Of a stretch of DNA of 61,668 bases, positions 49,904 to 59,019 are shown piece by piece. Each line of letters opens with the position of its first letter. Positions within the stretch are counted from its first letter, which is position 1. The notes below the pieces were generated by a model. That model saw only the letters and a list, made by a program, of their open reading frames with translations, did no database searches and had not been told where the DNA came from. Where the stretch lies: NCBI GenBank assembly GCA_016218815.1, contig JACRCX010000070.1, positions 1 through 61,668 of the forward strand. The letters run 5' to 3'. The DNA comes from Deltaproteobacteria bacterium. GTDB lineage: Bacteria; Myxococcota_A; Polyangia; DRWM01; JAAZOP01. The position numbers and the translations under genes are program-made.

Positions 49904-51742
49904 TCACGCCTCGCCGCCGCGCGAGGGGGCGGCCGCGGCGGCGACCGGCGCCGGCTTGCGGCGCAGGAAGATGGCCAGGATGGCCACGCCGAGCGACAGG
50001 GCGAGGAGGGCGATGTCCGCGACGACCAGCGACCACTGCGCGTCCCGCACGTACCGCTCCAGCAGGATGACCAGCGACACCCCCGTCGTCACCAGCATCG
50101 CCACCGCCGGCACCAGCGTGACCAGCGGCCGGCGCTTGCCTCCCTTGGTCACCAGCCACGCCGAAACCGCGATCAACGACAGCGCCGCCAGAAGCTGGTT
50201 CGCCGCGGCGAAGATCGGCCACAGCGCCAGGAACGCGTTGGTCCACGCCAGGAACAGCATGAGCGCGACCGAGAGCCCCGAGTTGAACCACGGGTGCCGC
50301 ATCACCGCCGGCACGCGGCCCTTCCCCAGGATGATCTCCCACAGCTCCTCGAAGAGGTACCGGTTGAGCCGCACCGCCGCGTCCAGCGTCGTGATCACGA
50401 AACCCTCGATGAGCAGGATGCCGAACACCGTGCCGAACGCGGTCGGGATGCCCAGGCCCATGTTCAGGAGGTGGCCGACGGCGAGCGAGAACGCGAGCGC
50501 CGGGTTCGACTTCGCGGCGGCGCCGGTCGGGAAGAGGATCGACTTGTAGTCGCCGAACGCCAGCATCGAGCCCACCACGACGAGCACGCACAGCGCCAGG
50601 AGCGACTCGAGCAGCATCGCGTCGTAGCCGATGCGCTTGACGTAGCGCTCCGAGGACACCTGTTTGGCCGAAGTGCCCGAGGCGACCATGCTGTGGAAAC
50701 CCGAGATCGCGCCGCAGGCGATGGTGATGAACAACATCGGCCAGATCAGCCCGAGCTTCGCCGTGCCCTCGGCCAGGTTCGCCGCGGGCGCCCCGAGCTG
50801 CGCCCCCTGCAGACCCGCCGAAACCAGCCCGACCACCAGCAGCACGATGCCGACGTACAGGATCTGCACGTTGATGAAGTCCCGCGGCTGCAGGATCAGC
50901 CAGACGGGCACCCCCGCCGCGAACAGGACGTACACGGAAAGGATGAGCATCCAGACCTGCGTCCCCAGCAGCGAAACCTCCCAGCCGTCCAGCGGCCAGG
51001 GCAGGCCGAAGCTCAGCTCCGAGAACCGGACCGGCCAGTGGAACCCCGCGACGATCGACAGCGCACACACCGCGGCCGCAATGCCGTACGCCGCGAGCGT
51101 CGGCAGGCGCCGCTTGTAGACCAGGTACCCGAGCAGCGGGGAGAACAGCGTGACGATGATCACGGACATCGACGCGATGCCGCCGATGACCCCCAGCGGC
51201 TCCCCCTTCGGACCGGGGACCGTGTTGAGCACCGTCTGCGAGGCGTCCAGCCCCAGCTTCGCCAGCGGCCACATCGAAGTCAGCGAAATGGACGTCAGCG
51301 CCAGGAACGCCGAAGTGACCAGGATGATCATCATCAGCGAAAAGAGGATGAACAGCGTGAAGCCGGCGCTCCCCAGCGTCGTGCGGGCGATCTCCGCCAT
51401 CGAACGCCCGCCGGAACGCACCGAGACGAACAACGCCGACAGGTCGTGCGCCGCCCCGAAGAAGATGCCCCCCAGGATGATCCAGAACCACCCCGGCGCG
51501 TAGCCGTACAACAACGCCATCGTCGGACCGACGATCGGGCCCGCCCCGGCAATCGCCGAGAAGTGGTGCGCGAACAGGATGTGCGGACGCGTCGGCACGA
51601 AGTCCCGACCGTCCTCCTGCGCCACCGCCGGCGTCTTGCGCTTCTCGTCGATCCCCAGCCACTTGGCCAGGAACCCACCGTAAAACCGGCTGGCCACCGC
51701 CAGCAGCACGCCCCCCACCAACAGCGGGACGAGCACGTTCAT
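49904..51742 (-). CDS. cstA: Carbon starvation protein, pyruvate/peptide transporter
   Basis: The 612-residue integral membrane protein of the CstA family has about 16 transmembrane helices. Family motifs are HFSAIAGAGPIVGP, LGGIFFGAAHDLSALFVSVRSGGRSM, ITIACGAISGFHSMVASGTSAKQV and LDAAVRLNRYLFEELW. CstA proteins import pyruvate and/or peptides during carbon limitation. It heads an operon with the DUF6599 and DUF362 genes, an association I do not recognise from characterised cstA loci. The start is ATG 51742 with a promoter-like element immediately upstream. Confidence 0.95.
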   Translation of the reverse strand: MNVLVPLLVGGVLLAVASRFYGGFLAKWLGIDEKRKTPAVAQEDGRDFVPTRPHILFAHHFSAIAGAGPIVGPTMALLYGYAPGWFWIILGGIFFGAAHDLSALFVSVRSGGRSMAEIARTTLGSAGFTLFILFSLMMIILVTSAFLALTSISLTSMWPLAKLGLDASQTVLNTVPGPKGEPLGVIGGIASMSVIIVTLFSPLLGYLVYKRRLPTLAAYGIAAAVCALSIVAGFHWPVRFSELSFGLPWPLDGWEVSLLGTQVWMLILSVYVLFAAGVPVWLILQPRDFINVQILYVGIVLLVVGLVSAGLQGAQLGAPAANLAEGTAKLGLIWPMLFITIACGAISGFHSMVASGTSAKQVSSERYVKRIGYDAMLLESLLALCVLVVVGSMLAFGDYKSILFPTGAAAKSNPALAFSLAVGHLLNMGLGIPTAFGTVFGILLIEGFVITTLDAAVRLNRYLFEELWEIILGKGRVPAVMRHPWFNSGLSVALMLFLAWTNAFLALWPIFAAANQLLAALSLIAVSAWLVTKGGKRRPLVTLVPAVAMLVTTGVSLVILLERYVRDAQWSLVVADIALLALSLGVAILAIFLRRKPAPVAAAAAPSRGGEA

Positions 51743-51749
51743 CCCCGTA

Positions 51750-51778
51750 GTCTCGTGCCGCCGGAGAGCCCCGTCAAG
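51750..51778 (-). promoter_or_regulatory. Putative promoter of the cstA operon
   Basis: On the minus strand TTGACG (51778-51773), a 17-bp spacer and GAGACT (51755-51750). Transcription would begin at or next to the ATG 51742, giving a leaderless message. No Shine-Dalgarno is otherwise visible. Confidence 0.35.
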
Positions 51779-51949
51779 CGCTCAACGCCAAGCGGTGGAT
51801 CCCCCCAACGGGGGCCTCGTCCGCCGTGCCGACCGGCAGGCGGATTCCCCTCGGGTTCGTTCAGGGCAGGCCCGCGCGGCGTTTTCCGGACCGGGCGGGG
51901 GGAGGTGGAGAGGCCGGCTGGTGAGGTGGGGAGGGTCGGGGTGCAGATG

Positions 51950-52005
51950 CCGGGGCGCGCCGCCCCTTCGGCTGCGCTCAGGGCCTCCGGGGCGCCGCGC
52001 CCCGG
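51950..52005. repeat. Palindromic REP-like element
   Basis: Arms 51950-51966 and 51989-52005 are inverted repeats matching at 16 of 17 positions (CCGGGGCGCG and complement). The loop carries CCTTCGGCTGCGCTCAGGG, itself able to fold as CCC/GGG. It looks like a transposon-derived or REP-type element at the boundary of the CRISPR-Cas island. Confidence 0.55.
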
Positions 52006-52145
52006 ACTCCTCCGCCGCCGGGTAGAACGGTGGACGGTTTCCGGAGATGGCAACTCGCGCAAACCTCGCGGCGGGCCGGGGCTGGTCCACCGACCTCCGT
52101 GGCGGGCGGCTTGACCGCGAACGAGTTCGGAGCCAACGTTGCGGT

Positions 52146-52829
52146 GTGGCAAGTCAAGTTGCAGGTCGGCGACCCTTCCGGTGGTGCTCTACCGCGGCGC
52201 TCCTCATCGGCTCGCTCCCGGCGGCCTGTGGGCAGCGGCCCGTCGACGAACCGACTGCCGGACCGTCCGATCCCGACGCCCAAACCCTTGAGCCGCCAGC
52301 GCCGCCCGTACCAGGCAGCCTGCTTTCGGTGTGCCCCGCTCGCCTCGGTCCGGTCGCGCCGGGGCGGCCGGTGAGGCTGATCGAGACGGAAATCGACTTG
52401 ACGCGGCGCCTGCTGAACACGACCCCGGCCGACGACCCGGTCCGACCCGACATCCAGTTTCGCCAGGCCGAACTCGAGGAGGAGTTGCGGGATCTCATCG
52501 CCTCCGAGGCGTCGGAGGCGGAGGCGGGCGCGATCGAGGCGGAGGAGTCCGGAGAAGCGGAGCGCGGGGCGAGCCTCCGCGGTGAAACGGCTCGGCTCCG
52601 TGAGAAGGCGCTCGGATCGGCCGCCAAGGCGATCGATTCGCTCCAGGCGATCGCTTCCGAGAGCCCGGACTGGGAACGAATGGACGAGGTCTGGCTCCAC
52701 CTCGCCTGCGCGCTCGATCGTCGCGCGATGCTGTCGACGGACGTGGCCGAGCGCGCCGACTTCGCCGCCCGGGCGAGGACCACGTACGATTCCCAGGTGC
52801 GTGGGCGTGGTGGCGCGTCCCGACCGTAG
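52146..52829 (+). pseudogene. Truncated TPR-type lipoprotein gene at the island boundary
   Basis: The 227-residue frame from GTG 52146 (ATG 52047 possible) has a lipoprotein signal (ALLIGSLPAAC). Then comes PVRLIETEIDLTRRLLNTTPADDPVRPDIQFRQAELEEELRDL, a helical region in the style of Myxococcota TPR lipoproteins that normally continue for several hundred residues. It breaks off after RARTTYDSQV, followed by RGRGGASRP and a stop, 147 bp before cas6. I infer that the island replaced the 3' part of the gene. Confidence 0.45.
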
Positions 52830-52975
52830 GTGCACGCGACTCGGGGAACAGCGGCACGCCGGCGAACCGCCCCACGTCAATTCCTGTCATGGGGCCCTTG
52901 CACCCTGGGGCCATTCTGCGGCAGGGTCGAGCGCACAGGTTGCTTGTGCCGTCGCAGCGGGAAGGAGTGTTCGGC

Positions 52976-53605
52976 ATGCAGATCGTGGATCTGGCTTTCC
53001 CGATCATCGGTCGTGACGCTCCGGCGGATCACGGTTACGCGCTCTACGGCGCCCTCTGCCGCGTTGTGCCGGACCTGCACAGTGTGGGGTGGCTGGGCGT
53101 GCACCCGCTGCCCGGCGCGCTGGTTGGAGGAAAGACGATCCAGTTCGGGCGCGAAGCAAGCCTCCGGCTCCGGCTTCCGGCGGAGCGGATCGCTGTGGCG
53201 CTCGGATTGGCGGGAACAACCCTGGACCTTGGCGGACACCGGCTCGTGCTGGGTGCGCCGCGGATCTGGCCCCTCACCCCAGCGCCCTCGCTGGACGCCC
53301 GCTTGGTTGTGATCAAGTTGACCCACCTGCCGGTGGCGAACGACGCGATCGACACGAAGGAACTGGCGAAGCGTTTCGGGGCGGAGGCTCAGCGCCAGCT
53401 TCGCAAGCTGGGCATCGAGCGCGACCCGCTTCTTCGCGGCAAGCGGTCGATCGAGGTCGGCGGCCGGCGGGTGATCGGGTACTCGGTCCGGGTGGAGGGC
53501 CTCCAGCCGGAGGAGTCGCTGCGCCTCCAGGTCGGGGGGATCGGCGGCAAGCGGGCGATGGGGTGCGGGGTGTTCAGGCCCACGAGGGGAACGCAGGACA
53601 GGTAG
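52976..53605 (+). CDS. cas6: Cas6, Myxan-type crRNA-processing endoribonuclease
   Basis: The 209-residue RAMP protein cuts the repeat transcript to make crRNAs. It matches Myxan-subtype Cas6 (Cmx6): N-terminal LAFPIIGRDAPADHGYALYGALCRVVP, WLGVHPLPGALV, central LRLPAERIAVALGLAGTTLDLGGHRLVLG and a C-terminal Gly-rich loop GIGGKRAMGCGVF. A catalytic His is plausible in the first third (HGYALYGAL). The ribosome site GGAAGGAG precedes ATG 52976. It is the first gene of the cas operon, 4 bp before cas3. Confidence 0.85.
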   Translation: MQIVDLAFPIIGRDAPADHGYALYGALCRVVPDLHSVGWLGVHPLPGALVGGKTIQFGREASLRLRLPAERIAVALGLAGTTLDLGGHRLVLGAPRIWPLTPAPSLDARLVVIKLTHLPVANDAIDTKELAKRFGAEAQRQLRKLGIERDPLLRGKRSIEVGGRRVIGYSVRVEGLQPEESLRLQVGGIGGKRAMGCGVFRPTRGTQDR

Positions 53606-53609
53606 GGGG

Positions 53610-55838
53610 GTGGCATTGCCCTACATCGCACTGCTGGCGAAATCGTCCAACTCGCCGGACGCTCCCCGGGCGGCGGAGACGCTCGGGGGCCACACGGCCA
53701 TGGTGCTGGCGGCGGCGGAGCGGCTGCTGGCGGTGCGCGGCGCCGAGTCCCTGGCGGCGGTCGGGCTTCCGGGATCGTCCTTGCCGACGCTGGAGCAGAT
53801 CGTCCGGCTGGCGGCGCTGATGCACGACCTCGGCAAGGCGTCCGACCACTTCCAGGGGATGGTCCGGCACCGTCGGGACGCCCCCCAACTGGTCCGGCAC
53901 GACGCGCTGGCTGCGTGGCTTGCATGGCCTGGCCAGCCGCTTCACGAGGTCGTGAGACCCGCCGTCGAGACCGACACCCAGTACCTGATGGCGATCATGG
54001 CGGCCGCCGGGCACCACCGTCGTTTCCCGAGCGCCGCGGTGGCGGCCAGCGACTCGGGTGCCGGGTTCGAACTCACCCTGCTCCTGTCCCATCTCGATTT
54101 CGTCCGGACTCTGGCGCTAGGAACCGACCTCGGCGTCGTCGTACCGCACGACTTGGCGGACGTGACCGTGTCGGTCGGCCGGCGGTCGAGCCCGGTGCAC
54201 CTGTTCGAAGAGTGGTCGCTGGACGCCGAGAAGGCGCTGGACGCCTCCGATCGCATGCTCCTCGCGGTGGCGAAGGCCCTGCTGATCGCGGCGGATGTCG
54301 CGGGTTCCGCTTTGCCGCGGGTGGGTCAAGGTGCCGCGTGGGTGGAGCAGACGCTGCAACCGCGTGCGGGATTTGCCGACCTTGGGAAGGTGGTGACGCA
54401 TCGGCTCGGCCTGGGCGTGGGCCCGCGTCCGTTCCAGAAGGCGGTGGCCGCGAGCAGTTCGGCGGTGACCATCGTGCGAGCAGGCTGTGGGACCGGCAAG
54501 ACCGTTGCAGCGTTTCTCTGGGCCGCATGCCGGCACCCGGGCAGGCCCTTGTGGATCACCTACCCCACGACCGGAACCGCCACCGAGGGATTCCGGGACT
54601 ACGTCTTTGATGCCGATGTGGTCGGGCGCCTGGAGCACGGCCGGGCCGAGGTTGACGTGGACATCTTCGGCCTGGACGAGGTGGGCGCGATCGGTCGCGA
54701 CCTGGATCGGCTGGATGCACTTCGAGCATGGGGCTGCGACGTGGTGACCTGTACGGCCGACACGGTTCTGGGCCTCCTCCAGAACCACCGGCGAGGGTTG
54801 TACGCCTGGCCGGCGCTGGCCCATGCGGCGGTGGTGTTCGACGAGGTTCACGCCTACGACGACCGGATGTTCGGGACGTTGCTCCGGTTTCTCCGCGGCC
54901 TTCCGGGCGTGCCGGTACTCCTGATGACGGCCAGCCTGCCGGCTGCCCGATTGGCGGCCATTCAGCAGGCGGTCCGGCGGGTCCACGGAGTCGATCCGGC
55001 GGTGGTCGAAGGGCCCGCGGAGTTGGAGCAGCTACCGCGGTACAGGCGGTGTCAGGCGCCCGATCCGTTCGAGTTGGTCGGCACGGCGCTGGCGGCGGGC
55101 GGCAAGGTACTGTGGGTCACCAACACGGTCGGGCGGTGCATGCGGGTGTTCGACGACTCGCGGCGACGTGGGTGGTCCCCGATCGCGTACCACAGCCGGT
55201 TCCGCTACGTCGATCGGGTGAGGCAGCACGGTCGGGCGATCGAGGCGTTTCGCACCGACGGGCCGGCGCTGCTGGTGAGCACCCAGGTCGCCGAGATGAG
55301 CCTCGACCTGTCGGCCGACCTGCTGGTCACCGATCTTGCGCCAGTGCCGGCGCTCATTCAGCGCCTCGGCCGCCTGAACCGCAGGAGCACGCCCGAACAC
55401 CAGCGCCCGGCGGCGCCCTTCCTGATTCTGCCGTTCAAGGGGCAGCCGTACTCGAATGCGATGGTCGTTGAGGCGAAGGCTTGGCTGGACGGGCTGGGCG
55501 ACGGTGACCTATCGCAGGCCGATCTGGCGGCAGCCTGGAAGCCCGCACTCCAGGCCGCGCCCGCCGACTCGACCTCCCCCTGGCTCGATGGGGTGTTCGC
55601 CACCGAGCCCGGAGATCTGCGCGAGCCGTCCCCCGGCCTGACCGTTGTGCTGCCGACGGACGCGCCGGCGGTTCGCGCCGGCACCTTGCGGGTCGTTGAG
55701 GTTTCCTTGCCGATGAACCCGCCACCCGGGCGGTCCCGTTCCTGGATGTCCTGGCCGAGACTGCGTCTGCATCCTGTGCCGCCCGCGGAGCGGGTGATGT
55801 ACGACGCTGAACGAGGTGCGGAATGGCGAAAGGCGTGA
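53610..55838 (+). CDS. cas3: Cas3, HD nuclease-helicase
   Basis: The 742-residue interference effector degrades target DNA recruited by the Cascade complex. The N-terminal HD domain has H28 and H72-D73 (LMHDLGK) with AAGHHRRFP near 135. The SF2 helicase has Walker A A291-GCGTGKT, DEVH (411-414), MTASLP, STQVAEMSLDLSADLLVTD and motif VI Q584-RLGRLNR. Both activities look intact. GTG 53610 is preceded by GGTAGGGGGG. The 3' end overlaps cas8 by 16 bp. Confidence 0.95.
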   Translation: MALPYIALLAKSSNSPDAPRAAETLGGHTAMVLAAAERLLAVRGAESLAAVGLPGSSLPTLEQIVRLAALMHDLGKASDHFQGMVRHRRDAPQLVRHDALAAWLAWPGQPLHEVVRPAVETDTQYLMAIMAAAGHHRRFPSAAVAASDSGAGFELTLLLSHLDFVRTLALGTDLGVVVPHDLADVTVSVGRRSSPVHLFEEWSLDAEKALDASDRMLLAVAKALLIAADVAGSALPRVGQGAAWVEQTLQPRAGFADLGKVVTHRLGLGVGPRPFQKAVAASSSAVTIVRAGCGTGKTVAAFLWAACRHPGRPLWITYPTTGTATEGFRDYVFDADVVGRLEHGRAEVDVDIFGLDEVGAIGRDLDRLDALRAWGCDVVTCTADTVLGLLQNHRRGLYAWPALAHAAVVFDEVHAYDDRMFGTLLRFLRGLPGVPVLLMTASLPAARLAAIQQAVRRVHGVDPAVVEGPAELEQLPRYRRCQAPDPFELVGTALAAGGKVLWVTNTVGRCMRVFDDSRRRGWSPIAYHSRFRYVDRVRQHGRAIEAFRTDGPALLVSTQVAEMSLDLSADLLVTDLAPVPALIQRLGRLNRRSTPEHQRPAAPFLILPFKGQPYSNAMVVEAKAWLDGLGDGDLSQADLAAAWKPALQAAPADSTSPWLDGVFATEPGDLREPSPGLTVVLPTDAPAVRAGTLRVVEVSLPMNPPPGRSRSWMSWPRLRLHPVPPAERVMYDAERGAEWRKA

Positions 55839-57412
55839 AGGCCGCGGCCCGGCGGCCCGATCCGCTCGTGATCGGGCTAGGTGACCCGGGAATGACCCCG
55901 CTGCTCCGAGGCGGACTGGGCGGACTGGCCGCCGCGCTCCGCTTCCTGCGGCGCGAGTCGGACCGAAAGGCAGCTTGGCCCGGGGAGGTCAAGCTGGCTG
56001 GCGGGATCGCCCGGGTGGAGCCGGCGCGGGTGATCATCGAATGGGGAGATGCCGATCCCGAGGAGGTTCTCCAGGACCTTTTCGAGCGGTGCTTCCGGCT
56101 CACGAAGCCGCTGGGGCTGATCGACCTCGCCGGCACCTACGAGCCGGAGCGGCCGCCGGCGGATGCCCTCGCGGCGGCCTGGCAGGGGGGACTCAAGCGC
56201 ACGTTCCTTCAGCACGGCAAGACCACGCCGAAAGCCGGCGCACCGAAACCGGTGACTACCGAGATCGACGGGAGGCCGGTTCAGTTCGAGGCCCAAGGCT
56301 ACCTGAGCTTCGCCCACCAGGGGGTTGGTGCCGACGTGGCCAAGGCGCTGACGCGCGGACGCGTCTCCCTCGCCGGCTGGGCCTATCCCGGTGCCGCCCA
56401 GCGGCACATCCAGTTCAACGATACGAAGTTCTCCTACACGGCCTCGGAGGCGACGGCGGCAGCGTTCGCGCTGATCGGGTGCGTGTCGTTCGCAGGTACC
56501 CGCGGTGGTGCAGGCGCGCTGGTGGTGCCCGAACCGGCCGACCTGGTCGCATTCGCCGAGATCCGGCCCCGGCTGAGTCCGCGCACCGCGGCGGAGTCGT
56601 ACGTCTCCGGCCTGGGTGACGCCGTCCTCGCCGTGAGCGCGGCCCTCCGGATGGATGACGTTCTGTCACGCCGCGGCGTGGCCGCGGCCCACGGTGTGCT
56701 CTTCGCGACGACGGTTTGGGCGAAGCAGCAAAAGAGCCGCGTGGCGACGATCTCGGGAACTTCCTACCCGCCCGCGGTGCTCGACCAGTATGAGAAACTG
56801 GTCAGCGAGCTGCCGAACGCGATGAGGGCGCGCGGAACCGGCGAAGCCGACGCGGAGGAAGGCGGCATCTTCGCCGTGGCCAGCGCGCTGCGGGCGTTCG
56901 TGAGCGACAACCTGGCGCGTGGGCGACCCTGGCATTTCGGGTTTGCCGACGCTCGAACCGCGGAGAAGAAGCCTCGCTGGATCCATCGGGACGGCCGGGA
57001 CCAAGGGGCATTGTACGCAACCGACAAGAAAGGACTGGTGGCGATGGTGGAGCATCTCGACGGACCGGAGGAGGCGCTGGTCGCAAGCGTGCATGTGGCG
57101 CTGCGGCAGCGGTTCGGGGCGATCGCTTCCGAGAGCAAGGACGCTCCCGGCGCGATGAAGAACCGCTTCCAGCGGGAGCGGGACAAGTGGCGGCTGGCGT
57201 TCGCGGGAGCCAAGACACAGGAGCAGGTGCGGGCCGCGCTCGCCGATCTCTGGAGTCGGGCCGGCTCCAACAGCGCGCTCCAGGAGGGGTGGCGGATCGT
57301 CCTGCCGCTGCTGAACGGTGACAACTGGCGCACAGCCCGGGACCTCGCGCTGGTCGCGCTGGCGAGCTACCAGGGGCGCGACACCGAGGCGGAAGCGGAA
57401 GGCGCGGAGTAG
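55823..57412 (+). CDS. cas8: Cas8-type large Cascade subunit (Cmx1/Cas8a1, DevT-like)
   Basis: The 529-residue protein occupies the large-subunit position between cas3 and cas7. Characteristic stretches are PGMTPLLRGGLGGLAAALRFLRRE, KRTFLQHGKTTPKAGAPKPVT, SLAGWAYPGAAQRHIQFNDTKF and FALIGCVSFAGTRGG, which fit the Myxan Cas8a1/Cmx1 family, related to DevT of Myxococcus. It should recognise the PAM and position the R-loop. Translation is coupled to cas3 by overlap. A hairpin follows its stop (57415-57436). Confidence 0.85.
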   Translation: MAKGVKAAARRPDPLVIGLGDPGMTPLLRGGLGGLAAALRFLRRESDRKAAWPGEVKLAGGIARVEPARVIIEWGDADPEEVLQDLFERCFRLTKPLGLIDLAGTYEPERPPADALAAAWQGGLKRTFLQHGKTTPKAGAPKPVTTEIDGRPVQFEAQGYLSFAHQGVGADVAKALTRGRVSLAGWAYPGAAQRHIQFNDTKFSYTASEATAAAFALIGCVSFAGTRGGAGALVVPEPADLVAFAEIRPRLSPRTAAESYVSGLGDAVLAVSAALRMDDVLSRRGVAAAHGVLFATTVWAKQQKSRVATISGTSYPPAVLDQYEKLVSELPNAMRARGTGEADAEEGGIFAVASALRAFVSDNLARGRPWHFGFADARTAEKKPRWIHRDGRDQGALYATDKKGLVAMVEHLDGPEEALVASVHVALRQRFGAIASESKDAPGAMKNRFQRERDKWRLAFAGAKTQEQVRAALADLWSRAGSNSALQEGWRIVLPLLNGDNWRTARDLALVALASYQGRDTEAEAEGAE

Positions 57413-57414
57413 AA

Positions 57415-57436
57415 CGGCGGTCGGCGCAGACCGCCG
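57415..57436 (+). promoter_or_regulatory. Intercistronic hairpin before cas7
   Basis: A perfect 8-bp inverted repeat CGGCGGTC/GACCGCCG with a 6-nt loop lies between the cas8 stop and the cas7 ribosome site (GGGAGG, 57440). It is the only structured gap in the operon. It may set up mRNA processing or 5' protection so that cas7 is made in excess. Confidence 0.4.
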
Positions 57437-57451
57437 CAGAGGGAGGACGCG

Positions 57452-58342
57452 ATGATGTTGCATGTGTTCGGGGCCATCGTGACGGCTCATGGCACCGCGG
57501 CCAACAACCGCGGCGAGACCGAAGGGAACGTGACCACCCTCCAGAAGATCGTCTGGGACGGGAGGGTGCACAGCACGGTGTCGGCCGAGGCGATCCGCTT
57601 CGCGCTGCGACGGCGGCTCGCAGAGACCGAAGAGTGCAATCGGCAGTTCGACGAGGGCGAGCGAACGAACACCTGGAAGGACCCTTCCTTCACCGGTTGG
57701 TCAGGCAAGGGCAAAGGGCCCCGGTACATCGATGACGACCTTCTCGGCTTCATGGCCGCCGAGGCCGCCAAGGAGGAGGGAGGCAAGGGCGCGACCAAGG
57801 TGCGCCGCGCGGTCCTGGAGATCACGCGCGCCATCAGCCTGACGCCCTGGCCTGGGGACGTGACGTTCAACGCGGCGAGCCCCGGCGCGACGCCTTCGGC
57901 CCAGAAGAAGGGGAGCAATCCCGTTCCCTACGGAACCGAAATGCACGCGACGCGCTACCAGTACGGCTTCGCCCTGACCCCGGATACCCTGGACAAGCGC
58001 GAACGGGCGGCGGTGGCCATCCGGGGGCTGTGCGGCCTGGGCGAGGTGGCCGGCAACCACGGGCGGTTCCTCTTCGACTTCAGCCCCGAGTCGGTGGTGT
58101 TCCGCCTGGCGCAGGAGGCGGCACCGCGCATCCTGTACTCGTTCGTGCCGGATGCCGCCGAGAAGCCGACGATGCCGGACCTCCTCCGGAAGGTCCGAGC
58201 CGGCGACGTGAAGCCCGCCGAGCTGGTGCTCGGAGGCGCCGTGGTCGGCCTGCTCTCGGATGCCGACCGGGAGGCCCTCAAGGGCGCGGCGCTGGAGTTG
58301 GGTGTGAAGGCCGCTTGCGAAACCGCCTGCAAACGGCTGTGA
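57452..58342 (+). CDS. cas7: Cas7, DevR-family Cascade backbone
   Basis: The 296-residue protein is of the Cas7/DevR (Cst2/Csa2) family that polymerises along the crRNA spacer. Family features are the N-terminal strand MMLHVFGAIVTAHGTAANNRGETEGNVTTLQKIVWDGRVHSTVSAEAIRFALRRR, the YIDDDLLGFM thumb segment and the beta strand TEMHATRYQYGFAL, followed by RRAAVAIRG-like helix KRERAAVAIRGL. ATG 57452 and 57455 are both possible. DevR in Myxococcus also regulates sporulation. Its own strong ribosome site follows the hairpin. Confidence 0.95.
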   Translation: MMLHVFGAIVTAHGTAANNRGETEGNVTTLQKIVWDGRVHSTVSAEAIRFALRRRLAETEECNRQFDEGERTNTWKDPSFTGWSGKGKGPRYIDDDLLGFMAAEAAKEEGGKGATKVRRAVLEITRAISLTPWPGDVTFNAASPGATPSAQKKGSNPVPYGTEMHATRYQYGFALTPDTLDKRERAAVAIRGLCGLGEVAGNHGRFLFDFSPESVVFRLAQEAAPRILYSFVPDAAEKPTMPDLLRKVRAGDVKPAELVLGGAVVGLLSDADREALKGAALELGVKAACETACKRL

Positions 58343-58352
58343 GGAGGGGCGC

Positions 58353-59003
58353 ATGATCGCGCTCGAACTGACCGTGCCCTTCGCCTGCTGGCGCAAGGGA
58401 CACGCGCGTGAGTTCGTGGAGACCTCGGTGCTCCCGCCTCCGGCGACCTGCTATGGGGCGCTCCTCTCGCTGGTCGGCGAGACCGATCCCCAACGGCACC
58501 GCGGCTGCCGGGTGACCGCGGGGTTGCTGAACGAGCCGCAGGTCTCCGTCGTACTGCGGACGTTCTGGCAGATCAAGAAGCTGGAGGTCGGACAAGGGCG
58601 GGGGCCGAACGCCGGCCCGGACTACCAGCAGCTCGTGGTCGGGGCGAAGCTTGTGGTCTGGTGCGACAGCGCCGACGAGCCGGATCCCGCGGCCGGCCTG
58701 GAGGCGCGGGTGCGCCGGGCCATGCGGGATCCGGGTGCCGTGAGCCGATTCGGAGGCTGGTCGCTCGGCGAATCGACGCACCTCATCAACGACGCCCGGC
58801 TGCTGGACGGCGGCGCGCCGCCCGGGCCTTGCCGGACGTTCGTCACCGATCCAACCGGAACGGTGACGATGCCGGTCTGGGTGGATCACGTCGGGGCGGC
58901 GGGAACCCGGTACGCCACCGGGCGCCTGGAGCAGATCGATTCGGCTCCGGGCCGGGCCCGGTTGCCGCTGATCCCGCTCGCTGCCGAGGCGAGCGGGGCA
59001 TAG
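58353..59003 (+). CDS. cas5: Cas5, DevS-family Cascade subunit
   Basis: The 216-residue RAMP protein caps the 5' handle of the crRNA. The N-terminal strand IALELTVPFACWRKGHAREFVETSVLPPPATCYGALLSLVGE is diagnostic of Cas5 of the DevS/Myxan type. VSRFGGWSLGESTHLINDARLLD is a second conserved block. It starts 10 bp after cas7 (GGAGGGGCGC ribosome site). Length is typical. Confidence 0.95.
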   Translation: MIALELTVPFACWRKGHAREFVETSVLPPPATCYGALLSLVGETDPQRHRGCRVTAGLLNEPQVSVVLRTFWQIKKLEVGQGRGPNAGPDYQQLVVGAKLVVWCDSADEPDPAAGLEARVRRAMRDPGAVSRFGGWSLGESTHLINDARLLDGGAPPGPCRTFVTDPTGTVTMPVWVDHVGAAGTRYATGRLEQIDSAPGRARLPLIPLAAEASGA

Positions 59004-59019
59004 GAGCGGGGGAACGGTG

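Larger units (their letters stand above)
51743..52145. other. 403-bp intergenic region before the CRISPR-Cas island
   Basis: No gene is supported here. It holds the cstA promoter candidate (51750-51778), a G-rich tract (51895-51945) and the strong hairpin element at 51950-52005. The sequence GTAGAACGGTGG (52021-52032) might carry the -10 for the truncated lipoprotein gene. An in-frame ATG at 52047 exists, but the protein start is more likely GTG 52146. Confidence 0.5.

Noticed and set aside
52830..52975. A DevI-like small regulator upstream of cas6
   Set aside because: No small ORF with a convincing ribosome site lies in this gap. The frames present are extensions of cas6 or of the truncated lipoprotein.
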